DNA of 64,000 nucleotides from Planctomycetota bacterium. Its GTDB lineage: Bacteria; Planctomycetota; UBA1135; UBA2386. Made by a program: the position numbers and the translations under genes. Below are positions 26,561 through 38,400 of the stretch, piece after piece; position 1 is the first letter of the stretch, and each line of letters opens with the position of its first letter. The DNA lies in the NCBI GenBank assembly GCA_016716265.1, contig JADJWQ010000006.1:4057501-4121500 (forward strand), written 5' to 3'. The notes under the pieces are model-generated. The model was not told the origin of the DNA. It worked only from the letters and a program-made list of their open reading frames with translations, and did not search any database.

Positions 26561-28709
26561 CTACTGAAGCGTCAGGCGAACCGCGTTGCTAGCCTTATGG
26601 CAGTCGGTGCCGAGAAGGCCGATGGCCTGAACGAAAAGCAACGCGTGGGCCAGCGCCGGCGAAGTGGGAATCGTGATCCGCCAGTAGCCGACACCGAAGT
26701 TGTCGAGAGCAACAGCGAGTGCGTCGTCGATTGAGACGAGAAGATCGCAACCGGAGGCCCAGCCCAGAGTGCTGAGATCAAAGGGAAGTCTCATCGCACC
26801 CCAACGCGTGCTATCAAGCCCGATCGCGATTAGACCAGCCGGAAGGGAGGAATAGCGGGGCGGATACTGTCGAAGGTCGACGCGCAGGCGCAGCTGGCCG
26901 CCGAGGCGAGGCCAACCGGAGTCATAGTCGAGCACTGCCGCTCCGAGGGAGTCGCAGCGCCATCCGCGATTCTCGCACCCGGTCCCGAACGACTCGACAG
27001 CTGAGGGCCGCGCGGACCGTTCCGCAATGCCGCGGTAGCCATCCGTGGGCTCCTGGTCGTTCCAGCCGCCAACGCAGAAGCCTGGGTAGAACGCCATGTG
27101 AACGACGTCCTCGCCGATCGGTAGGGTCCCGGGCTCACCGGGGCACCACGCTGTGAACGTAAGCGGCTCACCTGAAACCCACTCGAACTGGTTGTCGCGA
27201 TCGAAGTCCTCAAGCCCAATCCAGAGGTTCTGCTGGCCGAACGTCTCCCACAGCCAGTTCTGCATGTCTTGCGACCGAACGGTCGCCAACTCGCCGCCGA
27301 GCCGGTGCGCGGCACGCCGAGCCTCGAACCAAGTCGCGGGCTCGGTGAGGCAGTACCAGTGCATGTCAATAGGGCACTGTCGCCAGTCGAGCTCCAATCG
27401 GTCGAGCGCGAAGAGGTGGTTGCCCGTGCCGTCGTTCGCGAGCCAAACCGCATGATCCGCGACCGCGTGGACGTCATGTGGGTCCGAGCCGGCCGGGCCG
27501 CGGCGCAGGTCGGCGATCATGCGGGTCGATGCGGCGGTCCCGGCAGTGAACCAAAGCTCATGGCCGTGGGTGCCGTCGTCAGCCGTGAACAGCATCCCGT
27601 CGGCGAACGCGATGCCGTCGCTCGGCGAGGTCGGTGCGCCCGCGATTAGCACGGTGCTAATTCCGGTAGAATACCCGAAAGCGATGAGTTTGTATCCCGT
27701 GGCGGAATCTCGGGCGCTCACTAAGACCAACTCGTCGAGTTCGCCGACGAAAGACAGATCGTCCATTCCGAACAGGTCAGGGACTGGCGACCAGGGCCCA
27801 CCGACGGGCGCACTCACGATGCGACGCATGCCGGCCGTGGTTGCATCCGCAAGAAAAACCTGGGCGTCTGCCACCCAGAAAACGGAATGTACGATGTCGC
27901 CTGGAGCGAGATAGCGAGTATTTCCGAGCAGAAACGGAACGAACTCAGGAACGCGATTAGACTCCAGCCAAGGCTGTCCGATCGCGTCCTCGCGCACGAC
28001 GAAGTCATAGCGACCCCAGCCCCAGGTATGCGGTACGCCGACCTCTCCTGATGGTCCAAAGTCCTCGAAGTAGACGATTCCGTCGTCGCCGAGTGGCTCA
28101 GAGCACATGATTGGACCGCCGCTCCATCCAGAGGTCCACGAACAATCGCCTGTGCCCGTGCCCCCGTAGCGTGCGCCCGTGAACAGGTCAATAACATAGG
28201 TGCTACCAACCGCGTTCCATAGGACGAGATAGCGGTCGGGCCGCACGCGGACTGTTCGGACTTCCTCGATCCCACCCGGGTCGGCGATGCCGCTGGTGGA
28301 CCGCTGCCACCCGCTGCCCGACCAAGTGTAGATGTCGAGAATCTCCGCGTGCAAGTTGGACGTGACGCGGCGCCACACTCGAAAGCCGACCGGCATCGCC
28401 GCCATCATAAGGGACAGGGGGCACCCGAGTCATAACGTTGCCCCGGCTGTCGATCCTTGACACGCGGTCGCCCGGATAGAGAAACAAGCCGCCGGAACAG
28501 ACGGCTCGTTCGGGGGCGACGAGCTGCCCGGTGTCCACGGGCAGGCTCAATCCGTCGGTCACCCACACGGTGCCCGACTTCTCGAACCAGACCGCCTCGG
28601 AGGTCGCGCCGAGAACCCGAGTCGCGTCGGTGGCAACGCGGACCTGAGGGATCGCTGGAACCGCTGGATTCAAGAGCAGGCCGAGGGCAAGTGCAGCGCG
28701 AGGCGACAT
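26561..28709 (-). CDS. Secreted C-type-lectin protein with planctomycete-type C-terminal domain (one frameshift)
   Basis: About 715 codons if one frameshift between about 28405 and 28430 is repaired. The ATG at 28709 follows a GGAGG and opens a signal peptide (SPRAALALGLLLNPAVPAI). Both frames carry sensible protein up to the break, so it looks like an indel and not two genes. The middle has ADDGTHGHELWFTAGTAAST, like the ELWxxDGTxxG repeats of hyalin-type proteins. A C-type lectin domain follows: WYCLTEPATWFEARRAAHRL, LWIGLEDFDRDNQFEWVSGE and GGWNDQEP. The C-terminal 140 residues share the domain of the Kelch-like protein (WGAMRLPFDLSTLGWASGC, SNAVRLTL). It is probably a surface carbohydrate-binding protein. 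Confidence 0.78.
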
Positions 28710-29325
28710 GGATCCTCCGGGCTCAGCATACCAAGTGCGCACGTTGCCTCGCCTGCGGGCGTGGCGACGCTGGACGCGGACCCGGTGAGCCGTCTGTTGT
28801 AGGGGGACTTCGGCCTGAGGTGCCGCGATCGGCGCCGAACGACGTCAGGTCGTCGGCTGGCGTCAACCGTGCCGTGACTTCGGATGTTAGCCACCAGCGC
28901 GTCGGCGTCGAGGTTGTACTGTGCGCCGTGCGACGCTCGGCGTCGTCTCCGGGCGCGGGGCAGAGCTCGGGCGTCGTCGCCGCGTTCACGAAGGGGCGGG
29001 GCGGCGGCGCGACAGCATGCCGACGGCCCCGGCACTGGCCCGACAACACGATGATGTACACGCCGCGGATCGATCCCTGGGGCTTTGCGGCCTCCAGGCC
29101 GGCGTTCGGGCTGCTTCATCACCGGAGCACCACGGGGGGCGGCCCGGGGACCCGTTGCCACGAATCGGCAGGGGTTGGGGCGTGCCGTCGCCGGCAGAGG
29201 CTGCTCCTCCTCCGCCCTCGGCGGCCGTCGCGGGTGCTTTGCGTATGCGGCGTGCGCTCCTCCGCTCGCGCCCGAGGCATGCCGGGGGGGCCGACCTAAG
29301 TCGGTCGGCGGGTCGTGCGCAGGCA
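28710..29325. other. Intergenic, no gene recognised
   Basis: About 600 very GC-rich bases between the lectin-like gene and the recombinase module. Open frames exist in several frames but none shows a domain, a good start or codon use that stands out. Confidence 0.5.
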
Positions 29326-29369
29326 CCGTCACCGGCCGAGTGTGCAACGGAGTGCAATTGCCCGGGCCA

Positions 29370-29660
29370 CAACCCTGGCACGATCTGGCACAGCCTGGCA
29401 CGACGGTGCGCTCTGCGTACCGCCACAACCTCCGCCGCGTGGCACACATGGGCACACCCGGACGCAGCCTGGCACGACCTGGCACGATGACCGGCTCATG
29501 GTTCGAGTCCTGCAGGGCCTAAACTCCAGGTGCCCGAGTTCGGCCGAGAAACCCCGGTTTCCGGCCGATCTGCATTTCGCGGCGGGCGAGTGTGCAATGG
29601 AGTGTGCAATTGGCGCCACACCGGGGCACGGTCTGGCACGGCGTGGCACGGTCTGGCACG
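29370..29660. repeat. Phased TGGCAC direct repeats (candidate recombinase arm sites)
   Basis: TGGCAC occurs at 29376, 29386 and 29396, again at 29470 and 29480, and at 29634, 29644 and 29654 with a GGGCAC at 29624. The spacing inside each cluster is exactly 10 bp, one helical turn. GTGTGCAA(C/T)GGAGTG sits just before the first and third clusters. The 10-bp phasing is kept in the clusters of module copy 2 that I indexed (44003, 44013, 44023; 44097, 44107). Such phased sites next to an integrase gene resemble attP arm-binding sites. Confidence 0.6.
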
Positions 29661-30002
29661 GGGCGATGGGGCGCGGATCGCGAGGTAGGCCCTGCGATGC
29701 TGGGGCACGGTGGCCGAGCCGTGGACGCGGCTGCTGGCACTGATCGGGTCGCGAGGTAGGCCCTGCGACGACCCCGTTCGGATCCTGCAGAGCCAACTCG
29801 CGCGGCGTCGCGAAGGGGGGCTGCGCGCCAGGCCGCACGAACGCGCACGCGCGCGTGTGGCGAGGGCGCCCCAGGGGGGCGCTCCGGAGGGCCGCGGCGG
29901 CACGTCGGCGAGCGTGGGCTGCCTGAGCGGGCGCGTCGCGGTCGAGGCCGTCGGTGCCGTCGACCGGCCGGGCCGGACGCGCGACCGCCGAGCCGGCCGG
30001 GT

Positions 30003-31244
30003 TCAGCCAGCGCGATCCGTGCTCGTTGGCTCGCCCCCCGTCGCGAACATCCTCGGCACCGGGAATGTCCCCGGCAGCTCGCGGAACAGGTCGCCGTCGC
30101 CGAGCTCGCCGTAGAGGTCCATCGTCAGCCGGATGTCCGAGTGCCGGAGCACCTGCTGGATCACCTTCGGGTGGACCTTCAGCTCGATCAGGATCCGCGC
30201 GCAGCTCTTGCGCAGGCAGTGGAAGTCGACCCGCTTCCGTCCAGCGCCGCGCTCGGCGGTGAGGCCGGCGGTCTCGGCGTCCTTGCGCACGATCGTGGCG
30301 ATCTTCGACGGCAGGCGGAACACGCGGTCCGCATCGCGCACCGGGTCGTCGCCGCGCCTGGCGTGCAGCGCATCGCGTCGCGCCCGCATCTGCAGGAGCG
30401 AGTCGACCACGAAGCCCTGCAGCGGGATGACGGCGTCGTCGCCGTTCTTCGTGAACCGCCCGTCGAGCCGCACCGAGGGCCGTGCGCTGTCGAGGCGCAG
30501 GTCGTCCCAGCAGAGCGACGCGCACTCGCCGGCGCGGAACGCGGTCGTCAGCACGAACCAGTAGAGCACCTGCCGGTCGCGCACCGCCTCGCAGTAGTCG
30601 GGCCGCGACTGCAGGCCGCCGAGCGGTCGCTCCGCGACATAGCGTGTCCAGGCCGCCTCGACGAGCCGCTCGGCCTCCTCGAAGCGGAAGCCGACGCGCT
30701 TGAAGATCCGGAACTTGTCGCGGTTCGAGGTCCGGACCGCGAGGTTCCGCAGCGGGTCGCATTCCCAGCGCCCGGTGCGCTCCAGCCACTTGCTGAAGCC
30801 GCGCAGCGCGCCGGCGTAGTGGTCGCGCGTCTTCGCGCTGCGCTCGGCGCGGATCGCGGTGAGGAACCGCTCGGCGTCGGCGATGTGGATCTCGGGCAGG
30901 TGCTTCGCCTTCGCGAAGGCGAGGAACTGCCGGATCTGCCGGATCGTGCCCGCCACGTAGCGCGGTGCCGACTCGTTCGCCTCCAATGTTGCCTTGTACT
31001 CGTCGACGAGCTGCTGGATCGGGACGGTGCGGTTGCGCGCGAAGCGATCAACGTGGCCGAGCCTCGCCTGCTCGACCCCGCGCAGGGTCTCGGCCAGTCG
31101 CTCGCGCGCGATGCGCACGTCCTTGGTCCTCGTCGATCGGCGCCGCGTGACGCCATCCGCATCGGTGAACACGATGTGCCAGAACGGGCTGTTCGGCCGC
31201 CGATACGGATTGCCATTCCAGGGGCTCTGCGCGGCCTGCCTCAT
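30003..31244 (-). CDS. Tyrosine recombinase (phage-integrase family)
   Basis: A 413-residue site-specific recombinase. The N-terminal arm- and core-binding regions (RTKDVRIARERLAETL, and AERFLTAIRAERSAKTRDHY) precede the catalytic domain. Catalytic residues are R237 (AFRAGE), K266 (FTKNGDD), H342 and R345 (FHCLRKSC), H368 (LRHSDIR) and the nucleophile Y378 (TMDLYGEL), so the set is complete. The start overlaps the stop of the upstream HTH gene (ATGA). It is the intact copy; those at 44635 and 63460 are disrupted. It probably recombines at sites within the downstream repeats. Confidence 0.92.
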   Translation of the reverse strand: MRQAAQSPWNGNPYRRPNSPFWHIVFTDADGVTRRRSTRTKDVRIARERLAETLRGVEQARLGHVDRFARNRTVPIQQLVDEYKATLEANESAPRYVAGTIRQIRQFLAFAKAKHLPEIHIADAERFLTAIRAERSAKTRDHYAGALRGFSKWLERTGRWECDPLRNLAVRTSNRDKFRIFKRVGFRFEEAERLVEAAWTRYVAERPLGGLQSRPDYCEAVRDRQVLYWFVLTTAFRAGECASLCWDDLRLDSARPSVRLDGRFTKNGDDAVIPLQGFVVDSLLQMRARRDALHARRGDDPVRDADRVFRLPSKIATIVRKDAETAGLTAERGAGRKRVDFHCLRKSCARILIELKVHPKVIQQVLRHSDIRLTMDLYGELGDGDLFRELPGTFPVPRMFATGGEPTSTDRAG

Positions 31245-31540
31245 TGCGACGTCCTCAATCCGAGGAACGCGAGCACGTCCTCGCGCACCAGCAGCGTGCG
31301 ACCGCGGATGTGCTTGCGCTCCGGGAATCCTGATTGCGGGTCAGCCATCAGCCTCCACACAGTTCGCTTCCCGACGCGCAGTAGGGAAGCGGCTTCCGGC
31401 ACCGTGATCAGGAGATGTTCGGGTCCTCGCAAGATCTCCGACTCGCCGCTTGATGTGCGCGCCCGAGGGTGGATGTCGTCCGCTCCGGGGAGTGCGGAGG
31501 ATTCGGCCGGAGGCGGCCGGTTGCGCGGCTCAGCGGCCAT
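31241..31540 (-). CDS. Excisionase-like helix-turn-helix protein
   Basis: A 99-residue protein. After a proline-rich leader of about 40 residues it has a MerR/excisionase-type winged helix: LLITVPEAASLLRVGKRTVW (about 43-62), then RLMADPQSGFPERKHIRGRT and LLVREDVLAFL. Small proteins of this kind direct a neighbouring tyrosine recombinase towards excision or act as repressors. The ATG at 31540 overlaps the stop of the small upstream ORF, and its own stop overlaps the recombinase start. An equivalent gene of the same length is at 45873-46172. Confidence 0.82.
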   Translation of the reverse strand: MAAEPRNRPPPAESSALPGADDIHPRARTSSGESEILRGPEHLLITVPEAASLLRVGKRTVWRLMADPQSGFPERKHIRGRTLLVREDVLAFLGLRTSQ

Positions 31541-31661
31541 CGCGCTCTTCCTCCTCGCCGACGGCCAGGGCATCGAAGACCGCCGCCTCGAGGGCGCGTC
31601 GCGCGCGATCGTCGATGGGGCGGCAGAATGGGTGACGGCGGCCCTGGCGATCGGTCTGCAC
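31530..31661 (-). CDS. Small ORF upstream of the excisionase gene, conserved in frame
   Basis: A 43-residue ORF from a GTG at 31661. An in-frame stop lies four codons upstream, so it cannot start earlier. It contains RRHPFCRPIDDRARRALEAA and ends EERDGR. In module copy 2 (46162-46296) the same frame gives 44 residues, with mostly conservative changes near the end (VFDALAVG to IFEALDIG) and a whole-codon insertion, a pattern expected of selection on protein. Its stop overlaps the HTH start. It may be a regulator or a recombination directionality factor; the function is unknown. Confidence 0.6.
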   Translation of the reverse strand: MQTDRQGRRHPFCRPIDDRARRALEAAVFDALAVGEEEERDGR

Positions 31662-32455
31662 GGAAGCAGTTCAGCGGCGAGCGCGGCAGTTCCCGGACGC
31701 CCGGCGAACGAATTGCGGGTCGCCCAGGCGCTGCGCCCGTCATGGCGTAGACATTGGTCAATGATCTCGCGCCCAATCGCAGACCCTCGTCGTGGTCCGA
31801 TACCAGCGGGAATGCGACGCAGCGGGGCGCACAGCATCGGCGTCACCCTCACGGTGGAGGGCTGAGCCAACGTCGCGTGCGGGATGCCCCGGGGCGCAAC
31901 GCCGCGATTCGGCGTCGGACGCGGGGCTGCTTCCAGGCACCCGGCCCGCAGCAGGACTCGGTCGGCCGAGCCGCGTCGACCGCGTCGGAGCCGGGGAGGC
32001 CACGTCGCCACTCTCGAGTTTCGCCGCCTCCACAGTGAATGGATTGGAGGTAAGGCGTGGAGGCGAAGCCAGCAAAGCGCACGCCCAACTGGGCCGATAG
32101 GTCCTGTGGTGGATCCGCATTGTTAGCCGCAATACCGAGCTCTGTGGCCGAGTCCGCGAAACCAAACGAAACGCGCGTGTCTCGCCTTGCTGGCCGGAAG
32201 CTCGTGTTTCCCCGTACAGGGTTTGCTTCAGGCCCGAGCGGGCGGCACTCAGCGTAATCCACCATGCACTCCCGAAACGCGTCGGGAGAAGCCCTTAGTA
32301 TCGCCGCCCTTGACATGTTCTGGTCTGTCGGTGCATCACGAGGAGCGAGCCAACATATGCGCGGCGCGCGCGGTCCCGAGCGGAAATCCTGCGCGGGGCG
32401 TGAAACCTCGTCGGCATCGCGGGGTTGAGGCCACAGTCTCTCAGAAGGAACCCTG
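31662..32455. promoter_or_regulatory. Divergent region between recombinase module and RHS A
   Basis: About 800 bases without a credible gene. It must hold the promoters of the leftward recombinase operon and of the rightward RHS A gene. AGAAGGAA (about 32443-32450) is the RHS A ribosome binding site. A short block around 32350-32375 (ATGCGCGGCGCGCGC) resembles one at about 47036-47053 upstream of RHS C (ATGTGCGAGGCGCGCGC), perhaps a shared control element. Confidence 0.45.
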
Positions 32456-35400
32456 GTGGAAACCCGAGTCGCGCTCTCCCGCTCCCGGTGGGTGCACGGT
32501 GCACTCCCGCTCGCTACGCTCGCAATGGTTGCCTGCGTGTGCGGTTCCCTTGTCGCGCAGACGACGAACAATCGTCCTCGCATAGACGACGGCGGCGTCG
32601 GCGCCGACGACCATTGCCACGGAGGCGTGCTGGGTGCGGGAGCGGCGCAGGTGTTCTTCACGCCGTCCAGCCCCTACACCGGAGCGGTGCCGAGCGACCT
32701 GACGCACAATCCGGAGCCGGGGTCGGATCCGATGACTGTCGCCGATCCGCACCTTCCGAGCGCGCAGGGCAGCACGATTGCGCTCGACGGCAGCTCATTT
32801 TACCACTTCGATCTGCCCGCAGTTCCCGGTATCGCCGGATTCTCTCTCCCCATTGGTCTGTCGTATCGGACATTCACGGCGAACGCCCACAACGAGGGCT
32901 CGGCATCGTTCGGCCTGGACGATTCGCTCCACCTGTCGATGGTGGACAAGATCCACGAGGTGTCCGGCGAGCGGATCCAGTGGATCACCGGAACGGGCGA
33001 TGTGAACTACTTCGTACCGCAGACGGTCGGTGTCCCGACCGACGACCCATACTACACCTGGTTCAGCGTGGAGGACAACTACGCGCTGTCGCGCCTGCGG
33101 CTATACGATCCTCCAGGCGGCCCCCGGGGGCTCGAGCGCTATCGTCCCGACGGCTCCGTGATGCGCTACGGATGCGTGGAGTCGGACGACTTCTGGCGGC
33201 CGGATGTGTTCTACGACGCCTATGACAATGCGTGGAGCTACTCCTGGGCGAGCTCGACAGCGGCGAGCCGGCTGCATTCGATCGTCGGTCCGCGAGGCAT
33301 CGCGGCGACCTTCACGTGGACGTCGGCGGGATCCGGGCTGCTCTGCTCGGTGACCTACTCGAATAGCACGACCGCGTTCACGGCGTTGAGCTGGTCGTTC
33401 AACGTAGACGCGAGCGGCAAGCTGCTGCACCTGACCCTGCCGGTGACCGAGTACGTCACGCAGCCTCAGAACGACCCCCTCTACGATCTGAGCACACCAC
33501 ATAGCGACGCCCGGATCCTCACCTTCTCGTATTACACCATCGGCGTCGGCGAGGGCTTGCTGGACACGATCGAGGACTCGCGTCTCAGCGGCAGCGGTCA
33601 GGGTGGCGGCTACATCCTGCGCAAGCACATCTACCGAAACGACCTGAGCACGGCGAAGCCGCAGGTCATCGAGCAGATCGACGAGCTGGGCATCGTGCAT
33701 CGGTTCACGTACACTGTTGGCCAGGACACCGTGACGGTGACCTACGAGGCATCCGAGAATCAGACCGGCACCACGATGACGTACGTCATGCCGGTCTCTG
33801 TCCTGTCGTCCGGCAGCGCGCCGTGGCTGCCCACCAAGATCAGGGTCACGCCAGGATCAGGAGGACGACCCAGGGCTGCGAACAATGATCTGCCGGAGCC
33901 AGACTACCTGGAGTGGGAGATCCAGTACGCCGGCTGCAGCTGTGGGCTGATCACGCAGGTCGTCTATCCTTCGGGTGCGACGTACTCGATGGAGTACGAC
34001 GCCTTCGGCCGGCGCACGAAGTGGACAGGCCCCGATCCCGACGGCAGCGGAACGGTGGACTTTCAATGGGCCTACCATGACATCAGCCGCGGCTGCCGCG
34101 TCGCGAGCTTCGACGCTCCGATCGGCATCGACGTGACGTACGACTACCTCGACTCGTGGACGCCACGCTCGTACAACCTGTACGGCGAGAAGCCCGGAGC
34201 GCTGCGGGTCTCGACCTCCGCGATCACCGGCTCCTCGGTGTCTCCGCAGGCGATGACGGTGGAGGCGAGCTTCGACTCTGCGGGGCGCACGACGAGCGTT
34301 GTCGATTCTGGCGGCATCACGTTCACGCATTCGTACGGCACGAGCTCGCCCGGCTACGGATTGCTCGAGAGCGTCGCGCGCGCGGTGCCCAGCAACGACA
34401 CCACGATCCCACCCAACGACCAGGCGCGCACCCTGACGATCGTCTACAGCGACGACCTGGGTCGGATCGAGCAGCTGAGGCTCGGCACGTCGGGCAACGA
34501 GACGGTCGTGGATGTCGACCAGGATGGGCTCGGTCGGATCACCGGCACCGAGGTGGCGACGGGCACGGGCCGAGCTCCGATGATCACGCGGTCACTTCCG
34601 GGACGCGTTCGAGAACGTGTGCGTGGTGCAGCATCGGAACCTGGATCACACCGGCCAGGATCCTGATCCGCAGGCGCGGGACTGGACGCGGAGCGAGTCC
34701 CACTACTTCTACGGGCGGCTCCTGGAGGCGCTCGTCGACCGCGCGCCGCTCGACCGTCCCGAGGACCTGCAGGATCCGCTGGGCACGGCGCTGCAGGGGG
34801 ACGACCGCTACCTGGCGTGGATGGCCCGCTACGCGTTCAGCTACCGTGACGACGGCCAGATCCTGGAGGTGGAGCTGCCGAACGGGTCGACGAACCGCTA
34901 TGAGATCGACGGGTACGGCACCCTCTACCGCATCATCGCGGACTTCGGCGGCGAGAACGTCGAGCTGGGCCGCAGCTACTACGACGACGACCTCGTCCTC
35001 GCGCGGCGGAGCCGCCTGCTGGAGTCCGGCCCGCCGGAGGAGTACGCGACGTGGGTCTACGCGCGCAACCACAACGGCCAGGGCTGGATCGATCGGGTGC
35101 TCACGCCGACGGGCCTGCAGGAGGTGGTGACGCTCGACGAGCTCGGCCGGCCGGTGCACGTAGTCCAGCAGGATTCGGCGTCGAATCCGCTGGCTGCCCT
35201 GTGGACGGATGCGACGAGGCCGGCCGAGTGCTCGAGTCCAGGCGGGTGCTCTACGATGCGCAAGGGTCGGTGATCGACGAGGCACCCACGACCTTCGACT
35301 ACGACGTGCGCAGCAACCTGCTCGGGGTCGTCGATCCGAACGGCCGCAGCATCCGTCGCGAGTACGACGCCTACGGCCGGCTGCGCATGATGCGCGACGA

Positions 35401-38400
35401 GCTGAACCAGGATCCGAGCGACTGCGACGAGGTGGAGCTCACCTACATGCCGGGCCGCGACTTCGTCGTGAAGTCGACGCGCCGCTTCTACGACGACCTG
35501 TCCGCGTCGCGGCAGAGCTACGTGACCGAGGTCGAGCGGGACCTGGTCGGGCGCGTGGTGACGCGGCAGGTCAAGGGCCTTGACGGGCAGTCAGCTCCTC
35601 AGGTGCACGAGTACGGCTACGATAGCCTCGGTCACCTGAGCTTCTACCAGGACCCCGACCAGGTGGGCGACTCGAACCGCATGCGCATCGACGCTGTTCG
35701 ACGCGGACGGCCGCTGGGTGCGGCTCGTGCGCAGCGCCAGCGCGAACGAGCAGATCACGCTCCAGACCCGGCACATCGATGCTCCGGACTCGGGCGCGAG
35801 CTTGGCGATGAGCCGCTACGACGGCCGCGGGCTGGCGACGACGTGGCTCTACGATGCTGCCTACCGACTGAAGGAGGTTCGGAGGCCGGGCTACACGAGT
35901 GGCACGCCGCACCGGACCACGATCAGCTACGATGCCGGCTCGAGGCCACGGCAGATCGTGGATGGCAACGGCAGCGTGATCTCGCAGGAGTGGGACCTGG
36001 CCGCACGGAAGTTCGAGCGGACGCTGGAGCAGGGTGCGAACGTGTCGGTCCTGGCGACGCGCGAGACCGTGCTGTTCGACCTCCTGGGCCGCGTGGAGTC
36101 AGCCTGGACGATGTCGGGCCTCGCGCACGACGGCTACATCGGCGGGGTGCAGATGACCTGGGACAGCCTGGGCCGCAAGCTCGGCGAGTCGTTCACCTAC
36201 GCTGGCGTCGATCCGTTGCGCCCCGTGGACATCACGTCTGGCTACGACGACCCGAACGGCCCGGACTACGGCGACGTGACCTTCCGCCGCACGCTGACGC
36301 ACTCGAGCGGATTCGAGATCTCGAGCGCGCCGGACGCCATCGGCCGGCTGAGCGAGCGCACCCTCCAGGTGCCGGGTGCTGGGTCCCCCTTTACCCTCGG
36401 CACGCATGCGCCTGGAGCGGTGGCGTACCACGGGAGCGGACAACGAGCGTGGGTGGCAGCGGGAGCATCGTGCGCGCGGTGGCGCTCGACTCGTTCCGGC
36501 GAGTCATGACGATCGAGCACATCGTGACGGGGGCGCAGTCGCCGTACGAGTCTCGCGGCTTCGCGTGGACGCCGGGGGGTGATCTGCTCCGGCGGGCTTG
36601 GGAGAAGGTCGGCCACACGCAGCAGTCGCCAAGCACCGGGGACCAATTCCATGCGACGGCTTCCATCGAGTGATCGGCGCCAAGGTGGGCGTCGAGGACG
36701 TGCTGGACCCCTACTTGAGCTCGGTCGCCGACTCGACGGTCGACTACGATCTCGAGCCGGGGCAGAGCCGCGACTCCGTGACGATCACGCTGAGCGGACA
36801 GCAGCCGCAGACTGTCGACTACACCAACGAGGCGAGCAGCGCACGCTACTCATGCGTGGGGGCGATCGCACCGCTGTACGACGGCGAGGGCAACCTGGTC
36901 TTCGACGGCCGGTACTACTACCTGTACGACTTCCGGAATCGGCTCTCGCAGGTCTTCGAGCTCGTGGCGGACTCCGGCCAGAGCGCTGCGGCGATGCGCA
37001 GCGCAGGTGGCGCGATCGTCTCGACGAGCGCGCTGACACAGGCCCGCGACGACATCCTGAGTCGGCTCTCAGGGTCTCCGGTGCAGGCGATCCGGAACGC
37101 GTCGCGCGCCGAGCGAAGCAGCTCGACTCTGCGGGCGGTCGTTCCGTCGCCCTACGGCAGCAGCCGCGCCGGGACGACGGTCGAGGCTCAGCTGGTGCTG
37201 ATCGCAGCGCATGGCTACGACCCGTTCAACCGCCGCCTGGTGCGCGTGGTGCCGGACGCAGACGTCGATGCCCGCACGCCTACGATGGGTGGCGCGAGGT
37301 CGAGGAGTGCGAGCCGGTGTGGGAGGACTCGACGTGGGTTGCCAAGGCGCAGAAGGTGATGGTCTGGGGCGCCAGCTTCTCGGAGCTGCTGTCCTACCAT
37401 CGCTGGAACGGTGAGTCGTGGGACAGCTACATGGTGACGCAGGACGAGCAAGGCTCGGTCACGCGGCTCCACGATGCTGATGGAAACGAGGTCGAGCGTG
37501 TGGAGTACGACCCGTACGGGGCGCGGACAGTGTACGTGCCGGCGGGAGGTGGCTCCTACACCGCGATGGCGCAGTCCAGCGTCGGGCTCGAGGTGGGCTA
37601 CACCGGACACCGGCATGACCCGGAGACGGGGCTGATCTACGCAAGAAACCGCTACCTCCACACGGAGTGGGGGCGGTTCATGACCGTGGATCCCATCGGT
37701 TCCTGGGCGGATTCCGCGAATCTCGGGAATCCGTACGCCTACGTCGGCAACAACCCGGCGTCGGCGGCAGACCCGAGTGGCAAGTTGAGCCTATTCGGCA
37801 CAGGCGCGGGCGGACGAGGCGACGCTTACCTCGGTGGTGGTGGTGGGTTCGGCGGCTTCGGATTCGACAACATCAGCGGGATGGGCACAGGCGGCGCGCT
37901 GTCGGGCGGGCCGCCAACAGGACCCGACCCGGATCTGATCTATAGCGGTTCCGGAGCGACAATCTCTACGCCGGGTGATGCGCAAGCATCGGGGACGTGC
38001 ACGCAGGAGGACCCCCAGCTCACGCTATGCGAAGTCCTAGCTCGAGAGCTAGACAAACTTGCCAACGAGGCGCTGGACTGGGGCGACTTCCTCGAGGCGG
38101 CTGAGAACAGCTGCGGATATGGCGAACGATACAATCTCGGGCATGCGCTCTACGACAAGAATAGGAAGTCAGACAACCCGCTGCCACTCGGATTCGCAGA
38201 TGAAGTCGCAGCGAATGCGCGGGACAATATGGCTCACTACCTTTCCGGACACGCATTTGGGCAGATCGCGCTGGTCGCGCAATACCATATCGATCTTCTG
38301 GAACTCCTGACGGAAGGAGATGAGGAGAAGGAGCAGAATCGCGCGGAGATTGCAGCGGATTGTTACACCGGGGCAGCATTGACCATGCTGGTCATCAAAC

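Larger units (their letters stand above)
29326..31850 (-). mobile_element. Tyrosine recombinase/excisionase module, copy 1
   Basis: A segment of about 2.5 kb that recurs almost unchanged at 43960-46460 and, badly degraded, from 62790 to the window end. It contains, on the minus strand, a small ORF, an excisionase-like HTH gene and a tyrosine recombinase, overlapping in series. Downstream of the recombinase lie phased TGGCAC repeats and a conserved block GGTTCGAGTCCTGCAGGGCC. The same orientation in all copies and the position beside RHS genes suggest a unit that moves or shuffles those genes. Exact ends are uncertain. Confidence 0.7.

Noticed and set aside
24943..26592. A 549-codon plus-strand frame
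   Set aside because: It is antisense to the intact rve-type transposase, whose catalytic residues and conserved blocks are on the minus strand.
28457..29299. A 280-codon plus-strand frame
   Set aside because: Arginine- and proline-rich composition typical of GC-rich antisense or non-coding DNA, no domain, and partly antisense to the lectin-like gene.
29498..29530. tRNA-like T-arm (GGTTCGAGTCC) in the recombinase module
   Set aside because: The flanking bases do not form a 5-bp T-stem and no acceptor, D or anticodon arm is found on either strand. It may be an attachment-site remnant but not a tRNA gene.
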